Origin: Clostridiaceae bacterium
GTDB taxonomy: Bacteria > Bacillota > Clostridia > Clostridiales > Clostridiaceae
Length of the DNA: 64,000 nt
Reading direction: 5' to 3'
NCBI GenBank assembly: GCA_902363375.1
Contig: CABIZX010000002.1
Location: 124,001-188,000 of the forward strand
Both the position numbers and the translations under genes were made by a program. Positions 8,685 to 18,650 of this stretch are shown piece after piece (position 1 is the stretch's first letter; each line of letters starts with the position of its first letter). The notes below the pieces were generated by a model. It was not told the origin of the DNA and made no database searches. It worked only from the letters and a program-made list of their open reading frames with translations.

Positions 8685-9094
8685 AATTAATTAAGAAATA
8701 TAGAATTAAATAATTGTAAAGTTGAATAATTATATAATTATTTAATTTTATATATGCAGTTATTTAGAAATCTAAATATTTATCTTGAATTTTAAATATA
8801 TAAATATTTATGTTAATAGTAATTATATTAGTAATATAGATGAAATTTTATTTGAAATATCTAGAGTTAATAATGAAAATATACAATGTTTAAGGACTAA
8901 TAAATAAGCCAATGATATTAAAAAGAATCATTGGCTTTATGTTATAATTAGACGATAAATGTATAATAAAATCCTAAATATAAATAGAGTAATTCATAAG
9001 ATTTTTTCTAAGTGTATAGAATGAAATTTATTTTATATATTAACCAGAATAGGATTTAAGAAAAGTAATAAACCAAGAGTTAGGAAGTGAGATT
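8685..9094 (+). other. 410-base AT-rich intergenic region before addB
   Basis: No gene or known RNA motif recognised. The region is very AT-rich; the only clear structure is the hairpin at 8905-8939. A 40-codon open frame ending at about 8907 has only a TTG start and no ribosome-binding site, so I do not call it. Confidence 0.5.
8905..8939 (+). terminator. Terminator-like hairpin upstream of addB
   Basis: AAGCCAATGAT (8906-8916) pairs with ATCATTGGCTT (8927-8937), an 11-bp stem with an A-rich loop. It lies about 220 bases after the metalloprotease stop. Confidence 0.65.
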
Positions 9095-12000
9095 TTGGGA
9101 ATAAGATTTATTTATGGTAGATCAGGTACAGGTAAAAGTTATACTTGCATTGAAGAAATCTACAAGAAGTCTTTTGATAATAAAAAACCACTTATATTAA
9201 TAGTTCCAGAGCAATTATCTTTTAGAGCAGAGAAGGCTCTTATTGAGAAAATTGGAGCTACAGGTATAAATAATGTTCATCTTCTAAGCTTTAAAAGATT
9301 AGCTTTTACTGTTTTTAATGAAGTTGGTGGCGTGACACATAAATATATGAATGATACAGGAAAAGCAATAATTGTAGGGCGATCTATAGAGGAAGTTAAG
9401 GATGATCTTAGCATATTTAAAAAGGCTACAAAACAAAAGGGATTTGTGGATAAAATCATTGGAGTGTTAACAGAGTTTAAAAGACATAAAATTACTCCAC
9501 AGATTCTGAGAGATTTAAAAGAAAATGTGGATGAAAGTTCATTGCTAGTGGATAAGTTAAGCGATGTAGAAACTATTTATTCAAGATTTCAAGATAAACT
9601 TAGTCAGGGATACTTTGATCCTGAGGATAATTTAACTATTTTAAAGGAAAAGGTTGAAAGAAGTGACTTTTTAAAGGGGGCAGAAGTATGGATAGATGAG
9701 TTTAATGGTTTTACACCTCAACAATATGACATTATAGGCAAGTTATTAAAGGTATGCATTAATGTCAATATAACTATACCCTATGGTGGATATGAGGTTG
9801 TGGACAAAAATGATGAAACTAATCCATATTATCCTATATACACCACAGAAGAGAAGCTGACAAAGCTTGCGCAAGATTATGGTTATTATCCTAAAAACAA
9901 TCTTCATTTAAGTATAGGACACAGATTTAAAGAAAGTGAAGAATTAGCTTTTTTAGAGAAAAACTATTTCAATAATAGAGGTAAGTCTTTTGAAAAGACA
10001 ACCGAGGACATAAGAATTTTCAAAGCTCAAAATCCTTATGGAGAAATGGAATATGTGGCTAAGGAGATTCTAAAATTAGTTAGAGAGAAAAACTTTAGAT
10101 ATAGAGATATTATAGTGATAAGTAGAGACTTAGAAAATTATAAGGATATAGCTAGAGTAATATTTGAGGAATATGAAATTCCATTTTTTATAGATGATAA
10201 AGAGGATATAGCTTCAAATCCGTTAGTTGTATATATAACCTCTCTTTTAAATATATTTTCTAAAGGGTTTAGAGACAATTCTATAATTAATTATTTTAAA
10301 AGTGGCTTTGCAAATCTATCTACAGAAGAAGTAGATTTACTAGAAAATTATGTTTTAGAATATGGAATAAAAACCAGAAAGAAATGGATTGATGAGAATA
10401 ATGAGTATTGGAGAGATACTCCTAGATATGAGAATATAGTTGAAATCAAAAATAAAGGAATAAACCCTATCATTAAATTAGAAAAGGAACTTAAGGGAAA
10501 GTGCAGTGTTAAGGATATTTGCTCAAGTATTTATAAATTTTTAGTTGATAATAAGGTATATGAAAGTGTAAATGAATATATAGAAAAATTTAAAAGAGAT
10601 AATAATCTTCTATTAGTAGATGAATATAGCAGCATTTGGAACATGTTTATAGAACTTTTAGATGAATTTGTAAATATCCTTGGAGAAGATGTTGTGACTG
10701 TAGAAGAATTTAATAGTATTTTATCTATGGGTATATCTCACAACAAGATGGGTTTAATCCCTACTTCGATGGATCAAGTAGTTATTGGAAGTGCAGAGAG
10801 GATAAAGGCTCAGGAAGTAAAGGTAGCTATAGTAGTTGGTGTAAATGATGGAGTACTTCCAAGGATTACTGGAGATGAAGGTCTATTCAATGATAACGAT
10901 AGAATAGTATTTAAAAATAATAATATAAGTGTGGCAGATAACAGTTTTGAATTAGCTTTTGGAGAACAATATTTGATATATAATCTTCTAAGTATTGCAA
11001 GCAATTTGTTGTATGTTACCTATCCAATTGCAGACTTAGAAGGAAAGACTAAAAGGTACTCCATGGTTATCCCAAGGCTTAAGGCTTTATTCCCAAATAT
11101 TTCTGAGGATACAGATATATTAAGGGATGAAATAGGTGAAACGGAAACAAGTATAGTAGGAAAAACTCCTACTTTTAATAGGTTAATAAAGAAGCTTCAT
11201 CAATATATAGAAAAAGATGAGATAACTGAGCTGTGGAAGGAGATTTATAGATATTATTATGAAGAGCCAGAGTATAAGGAGAAATTATATAAGGTAATAG
11301 GTGGATTTACCTATAAAAATCACGTTGAGGCTATAGATAAAGAAAAGATAAGACAGCTCTATGGTAAAGGTCTTAGTGTGTCTAAAATAGAGGCATATGC
11401 CAATTGCTCCTTTGGATATTTTGTAAAGTATGGACTTAGAGCTAAGGAGAGAAAGATTTATACCTTCGCACCTCTTGATTTTGGGAATATAATCCACGAA
11501 GGCCTTGAAAAGTTTTCTAAAGTAGTAGAAAAGGAAAAGGTTAAGTGGGGAACTTTAGACAAAGAGTTTTGTGACCGTGTACTTAATGATATTATACTAG
11601 AACTTAAAAATTCAGAAGAACATAGAATATTAAAGAGTTCTAAGAGATATGAGTATATAGCTACAAGAGTAAAACGAATCTTATATAGAATGGTGTTAAT
11701 TATAAATGAGCAAATGGAAAGAGGTACCTTTGAGCCTTTAGGATATGAAATTTCCTTTGGCTTTGATAAGGATGACTATTATCCACCAATTCCTATAACT
11801 TTATCTACAGGAGAAGTAGTAAAGTTACAAGGAAAGATTGATAGAGTAGATAAAACTACCATTGATGGAGTTAACTATTATAGAGTTGTTGACTATAAGA
11901 CAGGAAGAATAGATTTAGATATAAACGATGTGTATAATGGATTAAAAATTCAGTTATTAACTTACTTAGATGCCATATTAACTCTTGAGCAAGAGCATAT

Positions 12001-12565
12001 GTCTAAGGAGCCTATAATATCAAAAGGAGAAGGAAAAACTATGCCAGGAGCTATGGTTTATCTTTCTGTAGATGATCCAATAATGGATGGATCTAAAAAG
12101 CTTACTATGGAAAATTTAGAGGAAGAAGTATTAAAAGCATTAAAGATGAAGGGAATTATTATAAAGGACTTAAAAGTAGTTAAGGAGATGGATAAAACTA
12201 TAGAAAATGGTGGAACTTCATCTATAATTCCTGTGTCCCTAAATAAACCTAAAAAAGGTGAAAGTGAAGCAGAGTTTTCAAAGAGCAATAGCTCTGTGAT
12301 AACTTATGAAGGATTTAACGTATTAAGAGCTCATATGAAGGATAAGGTTAGAGAAATATGTGAGGATATGTTGGAGGGAATTATAGAAGTAACTCCATGT
12401 AAAAATGGAAAGAGCTACTATTGTGAATTCTGTGATTTTTCTTCCATATGTCAATTTGATGAAACTATGGGAGTTAATAATTTTAAAGTTATGCCGAGAA
12501 GAAATAAAAAAGAGCTTCTTCAGCAATTAGAAGAAGAGGGAAGGGATGGTGAAGTTAATGAGTAG
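9095..12565 (+). CDS. addB: AddB subunit of the AddAB helicase-nuclease
   Basis: AddB pairs with AddA to resect double-strand breaks and load RecA (RecBCD counterpart). The 1156-residue length is typical. It has a Walker A motif GRSGTGKS near residue 8, and a C-terminal RecB-type nuclease domain with DYKTG (D933-K935). Four cysteines of the AddB iron-sulphur cluster are visible: C771 in YANCSFGYF, and C1110, C1113 and C1119 in CEFCDFSSIC. The start is a TTG at 9095 after AGGAAGTGAG. The stop overlaps the addA start, so the two are translationally coupled. Clostridial order addB-addA is conserved. Confidence 0.97.
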   Translation: MGIRFIYGRSGTGKSYTCIEEIYKKSFDNKKPLILIVPEQLSFRAEKALIEKIGATGINNVHLLSFKRLAFTVFNEVGGVTHKYMNDTGKAIIVGRSIEEVKDDLSIFKKATKQKGFVDKIIGVLTEFKRHKITPQILRDLKENVDESSLLVDKLSDVETIYSRFQDKLSQGYFDPEDNLTILKEKVERSDFLKGAEVWIDEFNGFTPQQYDIIGKLLKVCINVNITIPYGGYEVVDKNDETNPYYPIYTTEEKLTKLAQDYGYYPKNNLHLSIGHRFKESEELAFLEKNYFNNRGKSFEKTTEDIRIFKAQNPYGEMEYVAKEILKLVREKNFRYRDIIVISRDLENYKDIARVIFEEYEIPFFIDDKEDIASNPLVVYITSLLNIFSKGFRDNSIINYFKSGFANLSTEEVDLLENYVLEYGIKTRKKWIDENNEYWRDTPRYENIVEIKNKGINPIIKLEKELKGKCSVKDICSSIYKFLVDNKVYESVNEYIEKFKRDNNLLLVDEYSSIWNMFIELLDEFVNILGEDVVTVEEFNSILSMGISHNKMGLIPTSMDQVVIGSAERIKAQEVKVAIVVGVNDGVLPRITGDEGLFNDNDRIVFKNNNISVADNSFELAFGEQYLIYNLLSIASNLLYVTYPIADLEGKTKRYSMVIPRLKALFPNISEDTDILRDEIGETETSIVGKTPTFNRLIKKLHQYIEKDEITELWKEIYRYYYEEPEYKEKLYKVIGGFTYKNHVEAIDKEKIRQLYGKGLSVSKIEAYANCSFGYFVKYGLRAKERKIYTFAPLDFGNIIHEGLEKFSKVVEKEKVKWGTLDKEFCDRVLNDIILELKNSEEHRILKSSKRYEYIATRVKRILYRMVLIINEQMERGTFEPLGYEISFGFDKDDYYPPIPITLSTGEVVKLQGKIDRVDKTTIDGVNYYRVVDYKTGRIDLDINDVYNGLKIQLLTYLDAILTLEQEHMSKEPIISKGEGKTMPGAMVYLSVDDPIMDGSKKLTMENLEEEVLKALKMKGIIIKDLKVVKEMDKTIENGGTSSIIPVSLNKPKKGESEAEFSKSNSSVITYEGFNVLRAHMKDKVREICEDMLEGIIEVTPCKNGKSYYCEFCDFSSICQFDETMGVNNFKVMPRRNKKELLQQLEEEGRDGEVNE

Positions 12566-15500
12566 TGTTAAATGGACTGAGGATCAACAGAAAGCCATTG
12601 ATATTAGATATAGAAATACCTTAGTATCTGCAGCAGCAGGATCAGGAAAAACTGCGGTTTTAGTTGAAAGAATTATTAAGATTATAACGGATAGGGATAA
12701 CCCTGTAGATATTGATAAACTGCTTATAGTAACCTTTACCAATGCAGCAGCTGCAGAGATGCGAGAACGTATAGGAGAAGCAATAAATAAAAAAATTAAA
12801 GAAGAGCCTAATAATAGGAATCTTCAAACTCAATTAATACTTCTCAATAAGGCTAGTATATCAACCCTTCATTCCTTTTGTCTAAACCTTATTAAAAATA
12901 ACTTTCATCAATTAGATATAGAACCTAATTTTAGAGTTGGGGATACAACAGAGATAAATCTTTTAAAGGTAGAAGCCTTAGAGGAACTCATGGAATCGAA
13001 ATATATTGAGGGAAAAGATGAATTTATACAATTAGTAGAAAGTTATTGTGATAATAAAAGTGATAGAGCACTTGCAGAAATAGTTTTAAGACTCTATAAC
13101 TTTTCTATGAGTATGGGAGATCCTGTAGCTTGGCTTAGAGAAAAATCAGAGCTTTTTAATATAGGTGAAAATTTCTCTTTTGATAATTTACCTTTTAAAG
13201 ATGCACTACTAAAGGAATTAAGAGAGGATATAATAAATGCTTTAGAAATAAATAATGAAGGTTTAGATTTTGTATTAAACAATCCTATTCTAGATAAATA
13301 TAAAGCTACCTTTGAAAGTGATGGAGAAATACTTGAGAGAACTTTGACAATTATTGAAGGTGGCTTAAAGGAAGAGAGACAGTATATTGAGGAAACTGCA
13401 TTTGGAAGGATTCCAACCTTAACAAAGCTAACTGAGGAAGAAAAAATAATACAAAAAAAGGCAAAGGATTTTAGAGAAGCTGCTAAAGAAATATACGTGG
13501 ATGTAAGAGGAAAAATCTTAAATGCTACTTCAGAAGATAATATAAAAATTACTAGAAGACTATATCCTATTATGAAGGAGCTTTCAAATTTAGTGGTAGA
13601 GTTTAAAGTTATTTTTGATGAGAAAAAAAGAGAAAGAGGCATTGTAGATTTTAATGATCAAGAACATTTTGCTCTTGAAATTTTAAGAGATAAAGAAGAT
13701 AAAAACAAACCCTCTAGCATAGCTTTAGAGCTTAAAGATAAATTTGAAGAAATATTAGTAGATGAGTATCAAGACTCCAATAATGTTCAGGAAGAGATAA
13801 TTAACTTAATCTGCAGAACAGAAAAAGGGAAAAGAAACGTGTTCATGGTTGGAGATTTAAAGCAGAGTATATATAGATTTAGAATGGCTAAACCTGAGTT
13901 ATTTAAAACAAAGAAAGAGAGCTATACTAAAGATGGAGATGAGTATAATGCCCTCATTACTCTACATAAAAACTTTAGAAGTAGAAAAGAGGTCATAGAC
14001 GGCATAAATTATATTTTCAATGCTGTAATGAGCGAGGATGTAGGGGAATTAGCCTATGATGAAAGTGAAGAACTAAAAGTTGGTGCTACCTATAAAGAAT
14101 TCAGTGGTGATGGTAATGTAGGTGGAGAGGTTGAGTTTAATCTTATAAACCTTGATATGGAAGTTGAAGAAGAAAAGGAAGAAGTAGAAGAAGTTCAAGA
14201 GCAGAGCGAAGAAACAGGTAGTGACGAGGAGCTGGACAGAGAAGAGCTAGATTCCATGCAGTTAGAGGCTAGATTTGTAGCTAAACGTATAAGAGAACTT
14301 ATGGAGTTTGAAGGAGAAAAATCATTAAAGGTATATGACAAAAACTTAGATGACTATAGAAGGGCAACTTACAAAGATATTGTCATTCTTTTAAGGTCTA
14401 GTAATAAGTTATCTCCTATATTTATAGAAGAGTTTAAAAGGGTTGGAATTCCTCTATTCTCAGAAGGTGGAGGAGGATATTTCGATACTCTAGAAGTAAA
14501 AACTGTCATAAGCGTTTTAGAGATTATAGATAATCCAATTCAGGATATTCCTTTAATTGCAGTATTAAGATCGCCTATCGGAGGATTTACTACAGAGGAG
14601 TTAGCAGATATAAGAATTTCAAATAAAAGTGTAAGTTTTTATCATGCTATGGTAGGTCTTTTAAATTATGAGGAGAAGATCTATGATGACGAAGAAGTTA
14701 CTAAAATAAGCAAAGAGATCTATAATAATACTAATCTTAAATTAAAAGTTAAAAGTTTTTTAGATAAAATAAATAATTGGAGATTAGAAAGTAAGTATAC
14801 ACCTATAAATCAGCTTATATGGGAAATAATGACGGATACTGGATACTATGGTTATGTAGGAGCACTACCTGGTGGAGAACAAAGACAAGCAAACTTAAAG
14901 GTTCTCTTTAAGAGAGCTAAAGATTTTGAGAGAACTAGTTATAGAGGATTATATAATTTTATAAACTTTATAAATAATATAAAAACAAGTAGTGAGGATA
15001 TGGGAAGTGCTAAAATAATAGGAGAAAATGAAGATGTAGTAAGAATCATGAGTATCCATAAAAGTAAGGGATTAGAGTTTCCTATAGTATTTCTATGTGG
15101 TCTTGGTAAAAAGTTCAATGAAGGAGATTTAAAAGGTAAAATATTATTCCATCATGACTTAGGATTTGGACCTACATACATTGATTTAGATAACAGAGTT
15201 AGTTATAACACGCCTCAAAGAGAATTTATAAGGAAGAAAATTCAAGGTGAAAATAAGTCTGAAGAAATGAGACTTCTATATGTTGCTCTTACAAGAGCCA
15301 AGGAAAAATTAATTTTAGTTGGAAGTGGTAAATCACTAGATAAAAAGATTGAAAAATGGTCTGGAGCTGGCATAGATGAAGACGGAAATATAAAATCAAG
15401 CTATGTAAAAAATCAAAAGAACTATATGGACTGGATAGGAGCAGCCATTATAAATCATAAAGATGGAGAAGTATTAAGGCATTATAAAGAAGATGTTTTA

Positions 15501-16457
15501 AAGGAAGATTTAAAAGAAGATGATAGTAGGTTTAAGGTGGCTATATATCCTAGAGAAATATTTGAAGAAATAGATGACATAACCTTAGAAGAGATGCCAG
15601 TAAAAGAAAAAATAGATAAGCTTTTAGATAATAGTGATAAAAATTTAGGTGAAGATTATTATAAAGAAGTTAAAGAAAGACTAGAATTTACTTATAATTA
15701 TGAAGAAGCAACTAAGATACCTACAGTAATCACTGTTACAGAACTAAAGGCTCTTGAAGCGAATAAATCATCTAAGGTACACAATGAAAATGATCTTTAC
15801 ATTGATAATAGTGATCTTAATGAAGATGATTATAAAGATTTGAATTATGAAGAGACTGAAGGTACAAGAAAATTTAAGCCTTTAATGCAAACACCTTTAT
15901 TTTTACAAGAGAAAAAGGGATTAACTCCATCAGAAGTTGGAACTGCTTATCACAATGTAATGCAAAGATTAGATTTAAGTGGTGATATTACAGAAGAAGG
16001 CATTAAAAAGCAAGTTAATAATATGGTTGATAGGGAGCTTATAACCTTTGAAGCTTCAAAATCAGTAAAAGTAGATAAAATTCTTAAGTTTTTACAAAGT
16101 AATATAGGTAAAAAGGTCATAGAGGCTTATAAAGAAGGTACTTTAAAGAGAGAATTACCTTTTAGAATGGAGATTAATGCCTCTACTGTTTATCCTAATG
16201 TTGATAATGAAAAATACTCAGAGGAAAAAATGCTCTTAAGAGGAGTAATAGACTGTTACTTTGAAGATGGAGATGAAGGTATAATTTTAGATTATAAAAC
16301 CGATTATGTAAAAGAGGAAAACATAGAAGAAATTAAGTCAAGGTATAAAGTGCAGCTAGATTATTATAGTAGTGCAGTAAAAGATGCCTTTAAAAAAGAA
16401 AAAGTAAAAAAATATTTATATTTATTTTCATTAGATAAAGAGGTTGAAATAATCTAA
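12546..16457 (+). CDS. addA: AddA subunit, helicase-nuclease
   Basis: AddA is a UvrD-like superfamily 1A helicase with a C-terminal nuclease. The 1303-residue protein shows Walker A SAAAGSGKTAV (about residue 28), Walker B VDEYQDSN (about 405), helicase motifs such as MSIHKSKGLEFP and LLYVALTRAKEKL, and the nuclease motif LDYKTDY (about 1247). A highly acidic stretch (about residues 540-570, rich in EE/EEVEE) interrupts the region between helicase lobes. Two starts are possible: ATG at 12546 (GAGGG upstream) or ATG at 12558 (GGTGA upstream, 8-base overlap with addB); the protein differs by four residues. Confidence 0.97.
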   Translation: MVKLMSSVKWTEDQQKAIDIRYRNTLVSAAAGSGKTAVLVERIIKIITDRDNPVDIDKLLIVTFTNAAAAEMRERIGEAINKKIKEEPNNRNLQTQLILLNKASISTLHSFCLNLIKNNFHQLDIEPNFRVGDTTEINLLKVEALEELMESKYIEGKDEFIQLVESYCDNKSDRALAEIVLRLYNFSMSMGDPVAWLREKSELFNIGENFSFDNLPFKDALLKELREDIINALEINNEGLDFVLNNPILDKYKATFESDGEILERTLTIIEGGLKEERQYIEETAFGRIPTLTKLTEEEKIIQKKAKDFREAAKEIYVDVRGKILNATSEDNIKITRRLYPIMKELSNLVVEFKVIFDEKKRERGIVDFNDQEHFALEILRDKEDKNKPSSIALELKDKFEEILVDEYQDSNNVQEEIINLICRTEKGKRNVFMVGDLKQSIYRFRMAKPELFKTKKESYTKDGDEYNALITLHKNFRSRKEVIDGINYIFNAVMSEDVGELAYDESEELKVGATYKEFSGDGNVGGEVEFNLINLDMEVEEEKEEVEEVQEQSEETGSDEELDREELDSMQLEARFVAKRIRELMEFEGEKSLKVYDKNLDDYRRATYKDIVILLRSSNKLSPIFIEEFKRVGIPLFSEGGGGYFDTLEVKTVISVLEIIDNPIQDIPLIAVLRSPIGGFTTEELADIRISNKSVSFYHAMVGLLNYEEKIYDDEEVTKISKEIYNNTNLKLKVKSFLDKINNWRLESKYTPINQLIWEIMTDTGYYGYVGALPGGEQRQANLKVLFKRAKDFERTSYRGLYNFINFINNIKTSSEDMGSAKIIGENEDVVRIMSIHKSKGLEFPIVFLCGLGKKFNEGDLKGKILFHHDLGFGPTYIDLDNRVSYNTPQREFIRKKIQGENKSEEMRLLYVALTRAKEKLILVGSGKSLDKKIEKWSGAGIDEDGNIKSSYVKNQKNYMDWIGAAIINHKDGEVLRHYKEDVLKEDLKEDDSRFKVAIYPREIFEEIDDITLEEMPVKEKIDKLLDNSDKNLGEDYYKEVKERLEFTYNYEEATKIPTVITVTELKALEANKSSKVHNENDLYIDNSDLNEDDYKDLNYEETEGTRKFKPLMQTPLFLQEKKGLTPSEVGTAYHNVMQRLDLSGDITEEGIKKQVNNMVDRELITFEASKSVKVDKILKFLQSNIGKKVIEAYKEGTLKRELPFRMEINASTVYPNVDNEKYSEEKMLLRGVIDCYFEDGDEGIILDYKTDYVKEENIEEIKSRYKVQLDYYSSAVKDAFKKEKVKKYLYLFSLDKEVEII

Positions 16458-16468
16458 TATGAAATAAG

Positions 16469-16506
16469 AAGGAACTTTGGTATATATTTTACTGAAGTTC
16501 CTTTTG
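16469..16506 (+). terminator. Terminator of addBA
   Basis: AAGGAACTT (16469-16477) pairs with AAGTTCCTT (16495-16503), followed by TTTTG, directly after the addA stop. Confidence 0.75.
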
Positions 16507-16584
16507 TACATCTTTTTTAAACAAGGTATTATGTACAAAATGTAGAATATGTTATTAAATGAATGTATTTGGAGCTGAGTATTT

Positions 16585-18246
16585 ATGGATAATGGAAGTA
16601 AAGACATAACTTTAGTCTATAGTAAAATTAACTTATACAGAGATTTAATAGGAGTATTTGAATATATAAAAAGAGAAATAGATGTACACTTTCAATTTAA
16701 TGAGTTTAAAATTATAACTTCTTATAAAAGCTCCATAGGGGATTTTGATATTTCTTTTTTTGTAGAAGAAAAAGAGAATATAGAGAAGGAATTTCAGGAA
16801 CTTTTAATAACTAGAGATTATAGAGGGGACTACCGAATTTTAAATCAGAATAGAAAGATAGATGAAGATGTTCTTGTTAAAATCCTAGATAGTATAGAGG
16901 GAAATATAAATTCTAAGTTAGATTTATTAAAAAAACAATTTAATTTAGAGGTATATACATTTAGCACTAAATATAAAGAAGATATGGAAGAAATATGTGA
17001 AGATTTAAATAGATATATAAATGAATATGTTCCAAGCACTATATACTATATCAGATTAAAAATGATTAAGTTAAAAAAGGATTCTATAGATATATTAATA
17101 GATGAAATAAATAGCTATTATATGTTTATTTGGAATGGAACAAAGAAATTAAGGGGTGATTTAAAAGAAAGAGATAAGTTGGATAAAGAATGCATGATTG
17201 ATAAAATAATTGTTAAACAGGATGAAATATTAAATTATTTAGATGGCTTACAGGAAAAAATAATAAGAATAATAGAAGACAATTTTATAGATGAAGTATT
17301 AAATATAATTGAGAGTACTGTAAAAGTTAAACTTTCAGAGAAGATGGAGATTTATAAGAAGGAACTAAATGTTTATTTGGCAAAAGAAATCAGTGAAGGA
17401 ACCATAAAAAATAATGAAACAATAAAATATAATGCTATTTATAATAAAGATATAGAGAAAGAGACATACATTATATTTAATGAATTATTTTCAATACAAC
17501 ATGACTATTTAAGGATGATGCTTAAAATAAATAAAGCTCTATTTAATGAGATGACTGATAGAGTAAAAGATGGGATAAATACTATATTTTATAATGAGTT
17601 TTTTAAGCCAATTTGCTACATTAGGGGTGATGAGGATTTTCATGGTATATGTAGTATCCTTGAAGAAAAATTCAATTATATAATCTATAATTTTATTAGT
17701 ACATCTTTAAAAAGATGTAAGGAAAGTTACTATGATTATATTATAGACAAGTTAATAGACAATCTTGAATCCATTCAATATATTAATATTTTTAAACCTA
17801 TAAATAGAGTAACAGGAAATATAGATTATTATAATGGAAAGCTACTGATGGATGTAAGGTATAAAATTAATCCAATATATGAAAGCTATAAAAACTTAAA
17901 GAAATATAATATAGACATATTTAATATGTTGGGATCAAGTGATGAGAAAGTGGAAAAAGAGAGAAGAGTTTTAAATGAATATCTCAATTTAAAATTTAGT
18001 GACAAAGAGATGTTTAACAGTGAATATTATAAGTATCATACAGATTTATCTATGAAAAAGAATGAGCTTTATAATAATATGTATTCAATTAAGATTAAAG
18101 TTTTTAAGGCTCTTGAAGGAGATTTTATAACTTATTTTGATCATATTTTTCAATGTATGGGAAAAAATTTAGAGTATGTAAAATCACAAGAAAAGTATTA
18201 CAATGAAGAAATTAAAGAGAGATATAAGAGTAGTAAATATTTTTAA
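16585..18246 (+). CDS. Unrecognised 553-residue helical protein
   Basis: I do not recognise this family. The protein has 553 residues, no signal peptide and no membrane segment. It is rich in Lys, Glu, Ile, Asn and Tyr and looks mostly alpha-helical, with many heptad-like stretches (for example ILNYLDGLQEKIIRIIEDN). No nucleotide-binding loop, metal site or DNA-binding motif is evident. Base composition and codon use match the neighbours, so there is no sign of recent transfer. It follows the addBA terminator and precedes a 53-residue membrane protein by 171 bases. A cytoplasmic, perhaps oligomeric, structural or sporulation role is possible but is pure inference. Confidence 0.75.
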   Translation: MDNGSKDITLVYSKINLYRDLIGVFEYIKREIDVHFQFNEFKIITSYKSSIGDFDISFFVEEKENIEKEFQELLITRDYRGDYRILNQNRKIDEDVLVKILDSIEGNINSKLDLLKKQFNLEVYTFSTKYKEDMEEICEDLNRYINEYVPSTIYYIRLKMIKLKKDSIDILIDEINSYYMFIWNGTKKLRGDLKERDKLDKECMIDKIIVKQDEILNYLDGLQEKIIRIIEDNFIDEVLNIIESTVKVKLSEKMEIYKKELNVYLAKEISEGTIKNNETIKYNAIYNKDIEKETYIIFNELFSIQHDYLRMMLKINKALFNEMTDRVKDGINTIFYNEFFKPICYIRGDEDFHGICSILEEKFNYIIYNFISTSLKRCKESYYDYIIDKLIDNLESIQYINIFKPINRVTGNIDYYNGKLLMDVRYKINPIYESYKNLKKYNIDIFNMLGSSDEKVEKERRVLNEYLNLKFSDKEMFNSEYYKYHTDLSMKKNELYNNMYSIKIKVFKALEGDFITYFDHIFQCMGKNLEYVKSQEKYYNEEIKERYKSSKYF

Positions 18247-18417
18247 GATATATTAACTTTTAGGATGATTTTAATCCTTTCAGGTATTAATTATTCTATT
18301 AATTTCATTAAAGAGTATAATTAATAGAAAATAAAAAAAGTTCTTTTAATATGATAATAAATCTATAACTATACATTTTTATCTAGAGAAATAAAAAATT
18401 CGAATGGAGATGGTATT

Positions 18418-18579
18418 ATGTCAGTGGATTTATTTAGAAGAGCTAATGCTAGGGATTCAGAATTTAAGGGAAGAAATGCAGATACAGAAAGGTATAAGCA
18501 TTCTTTTAAAGCAAATATAATAGCCACGGTAATTATTGCAGCTTTAATTTTAGGATTTATTTACTTACTTATTAAATAA
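18418..18579 (+). CDS. 53-residue single-pass membrane protein
   Basis: The small gene begins MSVDLFRRANARDSEF, continues with a charged cytoplasmic stretch and ends with one hydrophobic helix (ANIIATVIIAALILGFIYLL) plus a short IK tail. A GGAGATGG site precedes the ATG by a normal distance, and a terminator follows directly, so it is probably expressed. No family recognised. The C-terminal anchor suggests a tail-anchored cytoplasmic peptide that could bind a soluble partner such as the preceding 553-residue protein (inference). Confidence 0.7.
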   Translation: MSVDLFRRANARDSEFKGRNADTERYKHSFKANIIATVIIAALILGFIYLLIK

Positions 18580-18583
18580 TATA

Positions 18584-18622
18584 CAAAGCCTAGAAAGGAA
18601 ATAACTTTCTAGGCTTAGATTT
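18584..18622 (+). terminator. Hairpin before the ABC exporter remnant
   Basis: AAGCCTAGAAAG (18586-18597) pairs with CTTTCTAGGCTT (18605-18616). Nearly the same hairpin, with the same flanking ATAC, recurs after the permease at 21465-21505. Confidence 0.7.
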
Positions 18623-18650
18623 TATAATGTATGAATGAGGGGGACTTGTT

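Noticed and set aside
8770..8907. 40-codon frame with TTG start in the gap before addB
   Set aside because: No ribosome-binding site, biased AT-rich composition, no recognisable homology.
13094..13642. 182-codon open frame on the minus strand inside addA
   Set aside because: It is the complement of a conserved helicase gene; the Ser/Leu/Phe-rich product is a typical shadow frame in AT-rich coding DNA and has no ribosome-binding site.
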